A stretch of DNA of 38,451 nucleotides, taken from IMG/VR virus record IMGVR_UViG_3300037840_000402, positions 1-38,451 of that record; one strand, given 5' to 3'. This document shows, one piece after another, positions 7,410-16,618 of this stretch. The stretch is from a virus. The notes below the pieces were generated by a model. That model searched no databases. It saw nothing but the letters and a program-made list of their open reading frames with translations, and was not told the origin of the DNA. Position numbers and translations under genes: made by a program. Position 1 is the first letter of the stretch. Every line of letters starts with the position of its first letter.

Positions 7410-8213
7410 ATGAGCCTCAGCGCGCCAGCCCCCCCGCAAGCGGCCGATCCTTCGCAAGTTGCGAATACCCAGGCCCAATACAACACGGCCGCGGGCGTCG
7501 AATCGCAGGCGGGGAGCGCGGTCAATCAGCAGAACCCCTACGGGTCCTTAACCTATTCCCAATCAGGCACCGGTCCGGGCGGTGTTCCGATCTATACCGC
7601 GACCACCCAGCTTTCCCCCGCCCAGCAAAAGCTGCTCGATACCCTGCAGTCCACTCAAACCACCGCCGAGCAGCAGGCCGGCAATCTGATCGGCGGCGCC
7701 AACTACGGCGCTGGCAACCCGGCCGCCACCATCGGCGGCGCAACCTCCGGCACCACCCAGGCATTGCTGGGCCAGGAGACATCCTATCTCAATCCGTTCT
7801 TCACCCAGCAGACCACCCAGCTCGATACCCAGCTTCGAAACCAGGGCTTCGACCCTTCCAGCCCGGCATACCAGCAGGCCATGAACAACCTCCAGCAATC
7901 CCAGAACCAGTCGGTCACCGGATTCCTGGCCAGCGCCGAGCCCGCCGCCTACCAGCAGGCCGTGCAAAGCTACGAGCTGCCGCTGCAAACGGCCACCAGC
8001 GAACTTGGCATCAGCCAGCCCGGATCGGTGGGCGCCAACCTTGTCCAAACGCCGCAGCTTTCCATCGGCGCGCCCAACTACGCGGGCGCGGTGGCCCAGC
8101 AGGAGAGTGTCCAGGAGCAAACCTACCAGAACCAGCTCGCCCAGCAGAACGCCATGATGTCCGGGCTATTCGGCCTGGGCGGCAAGCTCGGCTCGGCGGC
8201 GATATTGGCCTAG
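7410..8213 (+). CDS. internal virion / tail-fibre-base type protein
   Basis: 267 residues starting directly on the previous stop. The order of motifs is familiar from internal virion (gp14-like) proteins of podovirus-like phages: an N-terminal 'ADPSQVANTQAQYN', then 'NPYGSLTYSQSGTGPGGVP', then 'LSPAQQKLLDTLQ', then 'LRNQGFDPSSPAYQQAMNN'. Long Gln/Ala-rich helices follow, with a short hydrophobic C-terminus 'MMSGLFGLGGKLGSAAILA' that could insert in a membrane. Placement before two large ejection-type proteins supports a role in genome delivery, which is inference. Confidence 0.7.
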   Translation: MSLSAPAPPQAADPSQVANTQAQYNTAAGVESQAGSAVNQQNPYGSLTYSQSGTGPGGVPIYTATTQLSPAQQKLLDTLQSTQTTAEQQAGNLIGGANYGAGNPAATIGGATSGTTQALLGQETSYLNPFFTQQTTQLDTQLRNQGFDPSSPAYQQAMNNLQQSQNQSVTGFLASAEPAAYQQAVQSYELPLQTATSELGISQPGSVGANLVQTPQLSIGAPNYAGAVAQQESVQEQTYQNQLAQQNAMMSGLFGLGGKLGSAAILA

Positions 8214-8216
8214 CGC

Positions 8217-8702
8217 ATGGTGCAGCTATTCCAAACGCTTCAGCCCAATGTCCCCGGCCAAACGCCGAGTGGCACCGGCCTGACCGACGACCAGATCGCC
8301 CAATTGCGCCAGTACGCCTCCGCGCTGCAGGGCGGCAAGCAGCCGGTGCACCATTGGCTGCAGGGCCTGAGCAACATGACCGGGGATATTGTCAGCGCGC
8401 TCCAGCAGCGCAAGGCCAACCAGATTGCGCAGCAGCGGCAAAACACGGGTGATGCCTACATCCACCAGCAGACCTACGGCAGGCAACCGCAAGCGCAGCC
8501 CCCCGCCTACGGTGCCGCGCCACCGGCCGCAGCCCCCCAGCAGGCAGGCACAATGCCGCCCTACGCCGCGCCCAACACTGATTGGCAGAGCGCCCAGCCG
8601 TCGCCCTATTCGTCGTCGCCGTTCCAGGTCGCCCCGGCCGATGCGCAGGGGCCGATGATGGGCGATTTCGAACGTGACCCATCCATGATGTCCACGGGAT
8701 AG
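8217..8702 (+). CDS. small structural protein sharing an N-terminal module with the next gene
   Basis: 161 residues. Residues 20-80 ('TDDQIAQLRQYASALQGGKQPVH...LQGLSNMTGDIVSAL') are clearly related to the first 75 residues of the following 778-residue protein. The rest is Pro/Gln/Ala-rich and disordered-looking. Its TAG abuts the next ATG. Known phage virion proteins carry this 'DDQ..QL..Y..AL....QPVH' opening, so it is likely a truncated paralogue that shares a docking site in the virion. Confidence 0.65.
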   Translation: MVQLFQTLQPNVPGQTPSGTGLTDDQIAQLRQYASALQGGKQPVHHWLQGLSNMTGDIVSALQQRKANQIAQQRQNTGDAYIHQQTYGRQPQAQPPAYGAAPPAAAPQQAGTMPPYAAPNTDWQSAQPSPYSSSPFQVAPADAQGPMMGDFERDPSMMSTG

Positions 8703-11039
8703 ATGCTCCAGCCCATCCAGACCCTCGCGCCCGCGCCCCAGGCCAACACGGCGCTGGGCCAGAGCGACGACCAGGTCGAGCAGCTCAAGCGCTACATCGC
8801 CGCGCTGCGCGCTCAGCGCCAGCCGGTGCATTCGGCCGCCCAGGGCGCCTCCAATCTCGTGGGCGACCTATTGGGCGCGGCCACAGAACGCAGGATCGGT
8901 AATATCCAGGGCGCGCGCCAGGGCGGCGCCGACGCCTATGTGAGGGCGCTGGCAACTCCGGGGTCGCAGCCCGATGAGACGTCATTGTCGACTGGCCCAA
9001 CCGGTGGCCCCCCGCCTACGCCGGCCATAGCCGCAACGCCGATGGCGGGGGGTGATGACCAATTGACGCACATTGCTGCCGTGGTCAATGAGGGCGAGAC
9101 CGGGCGCGGCCATAATTTCGATGCGCACAGCCTGGGCAACATCAGCCCCGATACCCACGGCTCCAAGAGCTATGGTTTCATGGGCCTCAATTCTAAAACC
9201 GGCAGCGCCGCCGAATTCGCGCGCCGCTACGGCCCGGACCTTGGCATCACCGCGCAACCTGGTTCGCCGGAGTTTGACGCCCAGTGGCGTGCTGCGGCGG
9301 CGCAGCGCCCCGAGGCCATGCGCGTCGCGCAAATGGACCATTTCAAGCAGACCCAACTGCAGCCGGTCTATGAGGATTTGCAGCGCTGGGGCATCCCCAG
9401 CGACGTGGCCACCGACCCGCGCGTACAGGCCTATTTTGCCGACCGTCATGTGCAGATGGGCAAGCTGGGCCTGCAGCATGCCGCCCAGGCCTGGCAGGCA
9501 TCGGGCGGCGATCCCGAGCGTTTTTTGCGCAACATGAACCAATTGGACGGCTCTCCGGATGCCTTGCAGCGCTATTTTCCCAACGCACTGGCTCAGGGCG
9601 TCTACAGCGCCGCCGGCCATGCCACGCGCCTCGCCAAGCGCCTGGGCGGGGCGCTAAGCTTTGGCCCCGGCGACGCGCAAGCGCCGCAGGGGCCAAATGC
9701 CCCTGACGCCACCGTGCAGCCCTTCGTGCAGGCCCTGGCCGGCCAGCAAACAGCCCAGGCCGCGCTGCCACCCACCAGCCAGCCCGCGCAGGCGGGGGGC
9801 ATGCCGGCCCAGCCCGCGGCGCCCCAGAATGAATTCATGCAGCACCTCTCCGCGCTGGTGCACATGGGCTATACGCCGACCCAGGCCCTGCCCATGGCCC
9901 AATTGATGGTCGAGGGCCGCAAGGGCTTCCTGCCCCAGATCAAGGTCAATGAGTGGGGCCAGATTGTGCGCGAGGCCCCTGGCCAGATACCCCAGAACCT
10001 TGGCATCCAGCCAGGCCACCCCGGCAAGCCGGCCACGATCAATGGCGTACCGGGCTTTGAGCGGCCCACGGGGCCGAATGGCAGCATTGAATTCCATCCG
10101 GTTGACATTAGCATGGGCGGCGGCGCACAGCCCAATGGAGCTATCCCGCTTAGCGCTGCACCAGCCGCCCCGACCCCCTATCCGATATGGGGTGATTGGA
10201 AAACTCCGCAAGATTTGGCCACCTATGGCCCGCGCATGAAGGCCGCGGAGGCGGGCGAGATTGAGCGCAAAAAAGAAGCCAATAAGCTTGCGGTGGTCAA
10301 TGACCCCGCAAACCAGGCCATGGCCCTCCAATCCGCTACCGAAAAGAAAGCGATGGAGCAGGAGGCCGAAACCGTAGGCAAGGCCAAGGGCGAGGCCCAG
10401 GCCGAATATATAAAGGGCCGCAAGGATGCCCAGAATATCCTATTTTCCATTGGCCCCATGAAAGAGGCCCTCAAGGAGGGCGGCGAGAACATCATCACCG
10501 GCCTGCTGGGCGAGCCTGCGCTGAAATTCAAGTCGCTGGTTAACTCCATTGTAGGCGGGGAGCCGCTCAAGGGCACCTCCGAAGCCGAGGTATTTCAAAA
10601 GGGCAACGTTATGTTGGCCACCCATCTGGCGCATCAGCTCACCGCGCGCCCCAGTCAGTTCGATTTCAAAGTGGATCTTGGATCGGTACCAGGCCTCAAT
10701 CTTTCCAAGCAGGCCTCGCAGTACATGCTCAACGTCTATGAGCAACTTGCCACCATGGATATTCGCTTGGCCCAATTGGCCGAAGCCACAGCCAATAAAG
10801 ACTGGCCCAAGGTGCGCGACCAATTCTATGCAAACCATCCGCTGCTCAGCCCCATCAACCGCGATGAAAAAGGCAACCCGCTGCCGCTCAATGCCGATGT
10901 GATGACCAAGGAAATCAGCGATATCGCCCAAAGCGACGTGCAGCGCCAGAACAAGGCCGGTGGCATCGGCGGCTATGTGCCGGGCGTCAACCCGCCACGC
11001 ACAAAACAAATACCCCCCGGCTGGGTTGAGGCGCCCTAA
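8703..11039 (+). CDS. virion-associated peptidoglycan hydrolase / ejection protein
   Basis: 778 residues. After the N-terminal module (1-75) and a Pro/Thr linker, residues of about 125-300 show 'NEGETGRGHNF', 'GSKSYGFMGLNSKTGSAAEFARRYG' and an all-helical remainder, the pattern of the chitosanase/lysozyme-like hydrolase domain also found in VgrG-type spike proteins; the Glu near 131-133 would be the acid. A long Gln/Pro-rich linker follows, then a helical C-terminal half with a coiled segment near residues 515-575. A role in opening the cell wall during DNA entry fits this architecture and the neighbours. Confidence 0.7.
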   Translation: MLQPIQTLAPAPQANTALGQSDDQVEQLKRYIAALRAQRQPVHSAAQGASNLVGDLLGAATERRIGNIQGARQGGADAYVRALATPGSQPDETSLSTGPTGGPPPTPAIAATPMAGGDDQLTHIAAVVNEGETGRGHNFDAHSLGNISPDTHGSKSYGFMGLNSKTGSAAEFARRYGPDLGITAQPGSPEFDAQWRAAAAQRPEAMRVAQMDHFKQTQLQPVYEDLQRWGIPSDVATDPRVQAYFADRHVQMGKLGLQHAAQAWQASGGDPERFLRNMNQLDGSPDALQRYFPNALAQGVYSAAGHATRLAKRLGGALSFGPGDAQAPQGPNAPDATVQPFVQALAGQQTAQAALPPTSQPAQAGGMPAQPAAPQNEFMQHLSALVHMGYTPTQALPMAQLMVEGRKGFLPQIKVNEWGQIVREAPGQIPQNLGIQPGHPGKPATINGVPGFERPTGPNGSIEFHPVDISMGGGAQPNGAIPLSAAPAAPTPYPIWGDWKTPQDLATYGPRMKAAEAGEIERKKEANKLAVVNDPANQAMALQSATEKKAMEQEAETVGKAKGEAQAEYIKGRKDAQNILFSIGPMKEALKEGGENIITGLLGEPALKFKSLVNSIVGGEPLKGTSEAEVFQKGNVMLATHLAHQLTARPSQFDFKVDLGSVPGLNLSKQASQYMLNVYEQLATMDIRLAQLAEATANKDWPKVRDQFYANHPLLSPINRDEKGNPLPLNADVMTKEISDIAQSDVQRQNKAGGIGGYVPGVNPPRTKQIPPGWVEAP

Positions 11040-13139
11040 GTGCCCAAGGATGGTGATATCATCATTAACCCAGCCACAGGCCAGCGCATGGAGTGGCAGG
11101 GCGGTGATAGTCCGGAAGCGGGCTGGGGGCCTCCGGCCATACCCATTACCAGGATGGGCGAAGCTCCTACCGTTGAGCAAGCCGCCCAAGCTGCCTCACC
11201 ACTCTCAATACCGCGTGAAAAAATAGCCGAAAAGATAAAGAATTCTGTGCGCCCCCCAGGCGGCCGTCAAGAGGGCTCGGTCACCGGATTCCTGGAAGAA
11301 GCCCCGACCGGGGCGCTAATAGCCGGCGCGGCTGTACCCAAGACGCCTGCGGCGGCGCGCCTGGAGGCCGAGCATCCCATGGCGGCCAAGATCGCCCGCG
11401 GTGTGGGCGGTGTGGCTTCCACGTTGCCGGTGGCGGCGAGCGGACCCGGCGCGGCTATGATGGGCCTGGGCAGCCGGATGATGCCCAATCTGGTCAACAG
11501 CACCGCATTTGGCGCGGCTACCGGGGGGCTTGATGCCGCCGCGCGCGGCGAGGATGTAACGACTGGAGCGCTGGGCGGCGCGGCCGGGGGGCTCATCGCT
11601 CCAGCTATTGGCGGCCTCGTGGGACGCACCATCGTCGAGCCGATCGCCAAGGCGGTGGGCTCGCGGCTGCGCCCGCCCGAGGGCGTGCTGTCAGGCTATG
11701 ATCCCACCGCCGTCAAGATGGCTATGGAGCGGGCCAAGGCCGAAGGCCTCACACCAGAAATGATCGACGCCAAGATGGCTGAGCTGGGGCCGCATGGCTT
11801 CCTGCTTGATTATGGCCACAATTTTCGTGGCGCGGCCTCGGGCGCGGCGGCCATGTCCGGGCCGGCAAATACTGCCATACGCAATGCCGTTGGCGGCCGG
11901 CTGGGGCAGGCGCCGGAGGTTATCGATTCGGCTTTGACCAAGGCGTTCGGCCAAAAGGAAACCAACTACGCCGAATATTCGCGCTTTCTCAAAGATGCCA
12001 GAAAAAAAGCCAGCGACCCGCTTTATGAGCGTTTTCGCGATACCAAGGTGCCCATGACGCCGGAGCTTGAGGCGCTGATGCCTCGCCTGGAAAAAGCGGG
12101 CGCTTTCAAGGAGGCCGCCGACGCGGCGGGCGAGGAGGGCAAGCCGATGGTGGAGCAGTTTTTCACCCCCGGCAAGGCCAATAGCGTGAGCCAGGGCGCC
12201 GGTTTTCATGAGGCGCCGAGCGCCGAGGTGTGGGATTATGCCAAGCGCGGCCTGGACGAGGTCATCAACAAGTACAAGGCATTCAAAGCCCCCGGCGTGC
12301 CCAACCCCGGCGCCAGCGCCGATCGGGTGCGGCGCGTATCCGCGATAAAATCCGATCTAATAAATGCCCTTGAGAATCACCCCAACCCGGAGATCGGTCA
12401 GTTCTACCGCGAGGCGCGCCAGACCTATGCCGAGCCCACCGGCATCATGAGCGCATTCGAAAATGGCCGAAACTGGAAGCATATCGATAAGGACGAGCTG
12501 CCCTATTATACTTCTGGGCTCAGCACCCTTGAGAACAAGGCGTTTTTGCAGGGCGTACGCACCGATCTCTATCACGACATGATCGAGACGCCACGCGGCG
12601 CCGCCAAGGTGACCCGTGAACTATCCGGCCCTGGCGAGGGCCGCTTGGCGTTGGCCAGCGAGCAAAAGCTCAACCACCTTATTGGACCCGAAAGAACCAG
12701 GGAGTTAATCGATGAGATGGAGCGCCAAAAAGCCTTCGCTATCACCAAGGGCAAGATCGCCGACAACTCGGAAACCGCCGGTCGCGAATCCTTCAAGAAA
12801 GACTTGTCCGATGCGGCCAAGAGCTGGGTCGAGGGCGCACTGCACCGTATGCAATACGGGTTCCATGTGACACCATCGACCTATATCCCCGGCTATGGCG
12901 CGCTCAAATCGGCCGGGGAGGAGGAGGCCCGCGGCCGCGAGCAGCAAATTCTCAAGAGCCTGGGCGGTATGCTAACGACCCGCAATCCGGAGGCCGGCGC
13001 CGTGGCCAAGGCCCTCTTGGAATATACGCCCCCCGGCAAGGCAGCGGGGCCGGTCGCCGGACGCATCGCCAATATCCTCTCGCGCAATGCCGCGCAGGGC
13101 GAGGGCGTCAAGTTGAAGGAAAGGATATTGCCGAAATGA
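11040..13139 (+). CDS. large internal virion / DNA-ejection-type protein
   Basis: 699 residues from a GTG directly after the previous stop. Residues of about 95-205 form a Gly/Ala-rich hydrophobic zone ('GAAMMGLGSRMM', 'GALGGAAGGLIAPAIGGLVGRTI') typical of proteins that insert in membranes during genome ejection. The remainder is charged and helical ('AVKMAMERAKAEGLTPEMID' and long Lys/Glu stretches). Gene order after the hydrolase protein resembles the internal core genes of T7-like phages, although I see no direct sequence match. The end overlaps the fibre gene by four bases. Confidence 0.65.
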   Translation: MPKDGDIIINPATGQRMEWQGGDSPEAGWGPPAIPITRMGEAPTVEQAAQAASPLSIPREKIAEKIKNSVRPPGGRQEGSVTGFLEEAPTGALIAGAAVPKTPAAARLEAEHPMAAKIARGVGGVASTLPVAASGPGAAMMGLGSRMMPNLVNSTAFGAATGGLDAAARGEDVTTGALGGAAGGLIAPAIGGLVGRTIVEPIAKAVGSRLRPPEGVLSGYDPTAVKMAMERAKAEGLTPEMIDAKMAELGPHGFLLDYGHNFRGAASGAAAMSGPANTAIRNAVGGRLGQAPEVIDSALTKAFGQKETNYAEYSRFLKDARKKASDPLYERFRDTKVPMTPELEALMPRLEKAGAFKEAADAAGEEGKPMVEQFFTPGKANSVSQGAGFHEAPSAEVWDYAKRGLDEVINKYKAFKAPGVPNPGASADRVRRVSAIKSDLINALENHPNPEIGQFYREARQTYAEPTGIMSAFENGRNWKHIDKDELPYYTSGLSTLENKAFLQGVRTDLYHDMIETPRGAAKVTRELSGPGEGRLALASEQKLNHLIGPERTRELIDEMERQKAFAITKGKIADNSETAGRESFKKDLSDAAKSWVEGALHRMQYGFHVTPSTYIPGYGALKSAGEEEARGREQQILKSLGGMLTTRNPEAGAVAKALLEYTPPGKAAGPVAGRIANILSRNAAQGEGVKLKERILPK

Positions 13140-14824
13140 GCGGCGGCAGAAACGGCAGCGGGGTATATTCCCTTCCGGAGGCCCCATTCGTCCCCAATAC
13201 CGTTATCAGCAGCGCTGCGGTCAACGATAACTTTTCAAATATCGCCGCCGCGCTGACCGATTCGATCGCGGCGGACGGCCAGACTCCCATCACCGGGGCG
13301 CTGCTGGGTGCCTCGGGCACCAAGACGGCGCCGGGCTGGGCCTTTGCCAGCGACACCAGCTCCGGCCTATACCTATTGGCCGCCGGCAAGCCGGGACTAG
13401 TGGCCGCTGGCTTTGGCATGCTGGTCGACAGCGCCGCGCTCAAGGTTACCGCGGCAACGCCGTCGGCCGCGGGCAGCGGCTATGCGGTGGGCGATACCGT
13501 GACCCTGAGCGGCGGCACGGGCGTGCTCAACGCCATCCTGACCGTGGCCACGCTCTCGGGCAGCGGCGTGGCCACGGTCACGGTGCTGATCGGCGGCAAC
13601 TATTCGGTGGCGCCAACCAACCCCGCCGCCCAGGGCTCGACCAGCGGCTCGGGCACCGGCGCCACCTTCACCCTGACCACCGGCGCCACCGCGCAGTTCA
13701 GCGACCTTGCGGGGGCCTCGCTCTGGCAGGACTTCGGCGCCACACCCTACATGGCCGGTGCCATGGGCCAGGGCAGCGCGCTGGCGCTGGCCAATTATAT
13801 CGGCGCAAGCAATCTGGCGGCGGCAATATTGACATCGCTGCCGGTGCCTATGCCGCAAGGCTATTTGACCCCCATCAGCGGCCAGCCGGTCATCGCCTCG
13901 AATTCCGTATCGGCCACGGCCATCTATTATACCCCCTACCAAGGCACATGGAACCCGATCCATAACGGCACGGCCATCGTGCCTATCGAATTGGCCGGGG
14001 AGCTTGCGCTCACGCTCACCAGCAGCCAGGGCGCCAGCGGCATCTTCGATATATATTTGGCCTATAATAGCGGCACCCCGGTCATAGGCACCGGCCCGGG
14101 CTGGAATGCGGGCGGCAGTGGCGGCAACGTCACGGCCGGAAGCTGCGCGCGCAGCACCGGGGCGGGCGGTGCGGCACTGGCGCGCTTCCAGGGTTTCCTT
14201 ACCAATGCGGCCAGCATGTCGCTCATTTATAATACCGGCGGCGGCAATACGACCATCACCGTGCCGGCGAACCAGGGGTTTTATCTAGGCTCCATCGCAA
14301 CTGATGGCAGCGCCGGCCAGGTATCCAATTATATCGGTTGGAACGCGGTGGCTATTAACAAGCGCGGCCTTTGGAATTTCTATAACCGCCAGCCGCTGGT
14401 GCTGGAAGGTACCGATAACACCAGCAGTTGGACCTATAACACCAACACTATTCGCCAATCGCGCGCCTCGGCATCCAATTTCGTGCAGCCGCTTTGCGGC
14501 TGGAACGATGAGTTCATATATACCTCGTTCCAGCAGTATATCGGCGGTCAGAATGCCAACGGCGGCATCGGCATCGGCTGGAATTCGACCACCGCCTTCA
14601 GCGGCACCACCGGCAACATAAACGCGGGCAACAGCTCCACCATCGCGAATGCCAGCGTGCGCGCCGAATATGATGCGCCGCCGTCCCTGGGCATCAATCG
14701 CGTCAATGCGCTGGAGGTGATCCTCGGGACGAGCGTGATCACTTTCACGGGCGGCCAGACTACCTCGGGACCAAATCCGAGCACGCTCATAGGTATGCAG
14801 CTGCGCGCCCAGTGGCGCGGATAG
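13136..14824 (+). CDS. tail fibre protein
   Basis: 562 residues. The opening 'GVYSLPEAPFVPNTVISSAAVNDNFSNIAAAL' is a common N-terminal attachment segment of phage tail fibres, followed by 'TPITGAL'. Residues of about 100-185 are a Gly/Thr/Ser-rich beta repeat ('YAVGDTVTLSGGTG', 'GATFTLTTGATAQF'). The C-terminal half is beta-rich with many Asn, Trp and Tyr, as in receptor-binding tips. It overlaps the previous gene by ATGA. A downstream ORF carries a related opening and may encode a second fibre or a fibre partner. Confidence 0.75.
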   Translation: MSGGRNGSGVYSLPEAPFVPNTVISSAAVNDNFSNIAAALTDSIAADGQTPITGALLGASGTKTAPGWAFASDTSSGLYLLAAGKPGLVAAGFGMLVDSAALKVTAATPSAAGSGYAVGDTVTLSGGTGVLNAILTVATLSGSGVATVTVLIGGNYSVAPTNPAAQGSTSGSGTGATFTLTTGATAQFSDLAGASLWQDFGATPYMAGAMGQGSALALANYIGASNLAAAILTSLPVPMPQGYLTPISGQPVIASNSVSATAIYYTPYQGTWNPIHNGTAIVPIELAGELALTLTSSQGASGIFDIYLAYNSGTPVIGTGPGWNAGGSGGNVTAGSCARSTGAGGAALARFQGFLTNAASMSLIYNTGGGNTTITVPANQGFYLGSIATDGSAGQVSNYIGWNAVAINKRGLWNFYNRQPLVLEGTDNTSSWTYNTNTIRQSRASASNFVQPLCGWNDEFIYTSFQQYIGGQNANGGIGIGWNSTTAFSGTTGNINAGNSSTIANASVRAEYDAPPSLGINRVNALEVILGTSVITFTGGQTTSGPNPSTLIGMQLRAQWRG

Positions 14825-14834
14825 GGAGGCAACT

Positions 14835-15392
14835 ATTCCTTTTGCAGTTAACGGTACCTACACGCCGCCGACCGGCGCCGAGAACGCCGCGCCGGGCGTG
14901 GTGATCCGCTCGACCGTATGGAATACCATCTTTACCGATATGTCTGCTGCACTGACCCAGCTCGGCCAAGCTTCTCCGGCCATATCGGGCACCGCGTCGC
15001 AGTTTTTGCCGCAGTTCATTGTGGCCTTCGCACCGGCCGTGCCGTTTTCGACCGGCACCCTGGACGCCGCCACTTTGGCGGTGCTGCTGCCGCCTAGCGT
15101 CACCAACTATGGCATTTCCAATGTGCGCTTGGTCAATGCGAGCGGGTCGCTGGCCGCAGGCAGCTGGGGCCTGTTCACTGGGGCCGGAGGCACCGGCAGC
15201 ACCATCTTCCCGGTCACCAGCACCATCACCATCGTGACCGGCACCGTGGCCACCAATAACAACATGCAGCTCAGCACCCCAGCCAACTCCAACACCGAGG
15301 CCTACAGCGCCGGCACCCTTTACTTCAGGGTCGGTACCGCGGTGCCGGGGGGCAGCGCCGATGTGCTCGTCAACATAACGCCGCTCTATTAG
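14835..15392 (+). CDS. small tail fibre-type protein with an ATT start
   Basis: 185 residues if translation begins at the ATT at 14835. GGGAGG lies five bases before that ATT, and the encoded opening after it, 'PFAVNGTYTPPTGAENAAP', followed by 'VIRSTVWNTIFTDMSAALTQLG', is the usual N-terminus of a known family of small phage fibre proteins, which normally reads M-P-F. The only ATG further in (about 14938) and the GTG codons near 14898 would delete this conserved opening. The C-terminal half is beta-rich and Thr/Ser/Gly-rich. It sits ten bases after the main fibre gene and before the endolysin. Confidence 0.7.
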   Translation: MPFAVNGTYTPPTGAENAAPGVVIRSTVWNTIFTDMSAALTQLGQASPAISGTASQFLPQFIVAFAPAVPFSTGTLDAATLAVLLPPSVTNYGISNVRLVNASGSLAAGSWGLFTGAGGTGSTIFPVTSTITIVTGTVATNNNMQLSTPANSNTEAYSAGTLYFRVGTAVPGGSADVLVNITPLY

Positions 15393-15402
15393 AGGGAAAC
15401 CC

Positions 15403-16065
15403 ATGGACCTTAGCTTTGATGCACTGCGATCCGGCTATGAAGACGAATGGGCCAAGTTTATTGCCGCCAACCAGGGCATGGGCGATGCCAATCCCAATTT
15501 CCATGGCGGCTTTACCAATATCCATGAGACATGGTCGGAAGCGCAGGCCATTCTCAAGCCTGAGACGCGCGCCCGTTTCGAGGTGGTAGAGAAACTGACC
15601 GAGGTGCCGTGGTTCGTAACCGGCATAGTGATCACTCGCGAGGCGGGGAGCCCCCCGAATTTTCATGCTTGGCTGCACAATGGCGATTCGATGTTCGATC
15701 ACAATGGCCATCCCCGGAAGACACATAATGTGCCGGCGAACCGGCCACCGAATCCCGCCGTGAGCTGGGAGGATGGCGCGGTCGATGCCTACAAGATCGA
15801 GGGCCTCCTGTCCAAGAAGGACTGGTCCCCCGCCTTTGTGGCGTGGCTCCTGGAGAAGTTCAATGGCTGGGGCTACCGGCTCTACCATAAAATTCCTTCC
15901 CCATATCTCTGGGGCTCCACCGTCATCCAGCAGCGCGGCAAGTACACATCGGATCGGGTATGGAATTCATCCGTAATGGACACGCAGGTTGGCGGCATGG
16001 CGTTGCTGGCGGCGCTGATGCAGATTGCGCCGGATGATGTAAAATTTGCGGAGGAATCGCCATGA
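15403..16065 (+). CDS. endolysin (lysozyme-like family)
   Basis: 220 residues. It matches a phage lysozyme-like family in order: 'TEVPWFVTGIVITREAGSP' (Glu80 as likely acid), 'HAWLHNGD' (91-95), 'VPANRPP', 'SWEDGAVDAYKIEGL', 'FVAWLLEKFNGWGYR' and 'SPYLWGST'. The expected activity is hydrolysis of peptidoglycan at the end of infection. There is no signal peptide, so release through a holin is expected; two holin candidates lie 6 kb downstream. GAGGGAAA precedes the ATG. The end overlaps the first microprotein gene by ATGA. Confidence 0.8.
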   Translation: MDLSFDALRSGYEDEWAKFIAANQGMGDANPNFHGGFTNIHETWSEAQAILKPETRARFEVVEKLTEVPWFVTGIVITREAGSPPNFHAWLHNGDSMFDHNGHPRKTHNVPANRPPNPAVSWEDGAVDAYKIEGLLSKKDWSPAFVAWLLEKFNGWGYRLYHKIPSPYLWGSTVIQQRGKYTSDRVWNSSVMDTQVGGMALLAALMQIAPDDVKFAEESP

Positions 16066-16382
16066 ACCGGCGCGACAACGGCGACAAATGGTGTTCGCTC
16101 GGACCCAGGCCCGACGTGCGCTGGCTGTATCTGCTGGGATTCCTGGCCATGCTGCTGTGTGGCGGATTGGCCTGGGGCCAGGCCGGGGTGCCCAACGGCT
16201 GCGGCCCCGGCATCCCCAACACGCTGGCGTGGGTGCTGGGCCAATCCGGCATCCCGGGCGGCTGCGGGCCGGGTATGGCGGTCGGATCGCATAGCGTAAC
16301 ACCGCCTCCAGCCTGCGGCGTGGGCGCTCTTGACCTTTCAACCGGCTGCGCCCAACTGGTCGCGTTTGGTGTTCTTTTCTGA
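16062..16382 (+). CDS. exported Cys-rich microprotein A with C-terminal FGVLF
   Basis: 106 residues. A long polar N-terminus is followed by a hydrophobic core ('WLYLLGFLAMLLCGGLAWG', about 21-39) and a likely signal cleavage before Gln. The mature part carries two related units ('NGCGPGIPN' and 'GGCGPGM') and four Cys in all. It ends 'DLSTGCAQLVAFGVLF', identical in protein to the end of the next gene. The last residues alternate hydrophobic positions and end in Phe, like the beta-signal of outer membrane proteins. Coupled by ATGA to the endolysin and by TGATG to the next gene. No family recognised. Confidence 0.65.
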   Translation: MNRRDNGDKWCSLGPRPDVRWLYLLGFLAMLLCGGLAWGQAGVPNGCGPGIPNTLAWVLGQSGIPGGCGPGMAVGSHSVTPPPACGVGALDLSTGCAQLVAFGVLF

Positions 16383-16618
16383 TGAAGCGCATACTTACCA
16401 CCTTTACGATGATTGCAGTGCTTGCTTCTTTGCAAATGGCATCGGCGCAAGTGGTTATGGAGGGCACATGCTTGCTTGGGCAGGCGGCGGCCTTCCGGGT
16501 AAATTCCAACTTAACGATTAGTTTGTATTGTATCACGATTCCGGCTTCGCCATGCGCCGGTATGCTTGATCTCTCGACCGGCTGCGCTCAGTTGGTCGCT
16601 TTTGGAGTACTGTTCTGA
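16382..16618 (+). CDS. exported microprotein B with C-terminal FGVLF
   Basis: 78 residues with a clear Sec signal peptide ('MKRILTTFTMIAVLASLQMASA', cleavage before Gln). The mature part is about 56 residues with four Cys and ends in the same 17 residues as protein A, starting at 'LDLSTGC'. Its ATG overlaps the stop of A and its stop overlaps the ATG of C, both as TGATG. Four Cys in the exported part suggest disulfides. Function unknown; see the finding on the beta-signal-like end. Confidence 0.65.
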   Translation: MKRILTTFTMIAVLASLQMASAQVVMEGTCLLGQAAAFRVNSNLTISLYCITIPASPCAGMLDLSTGCAQLVAFGVLF

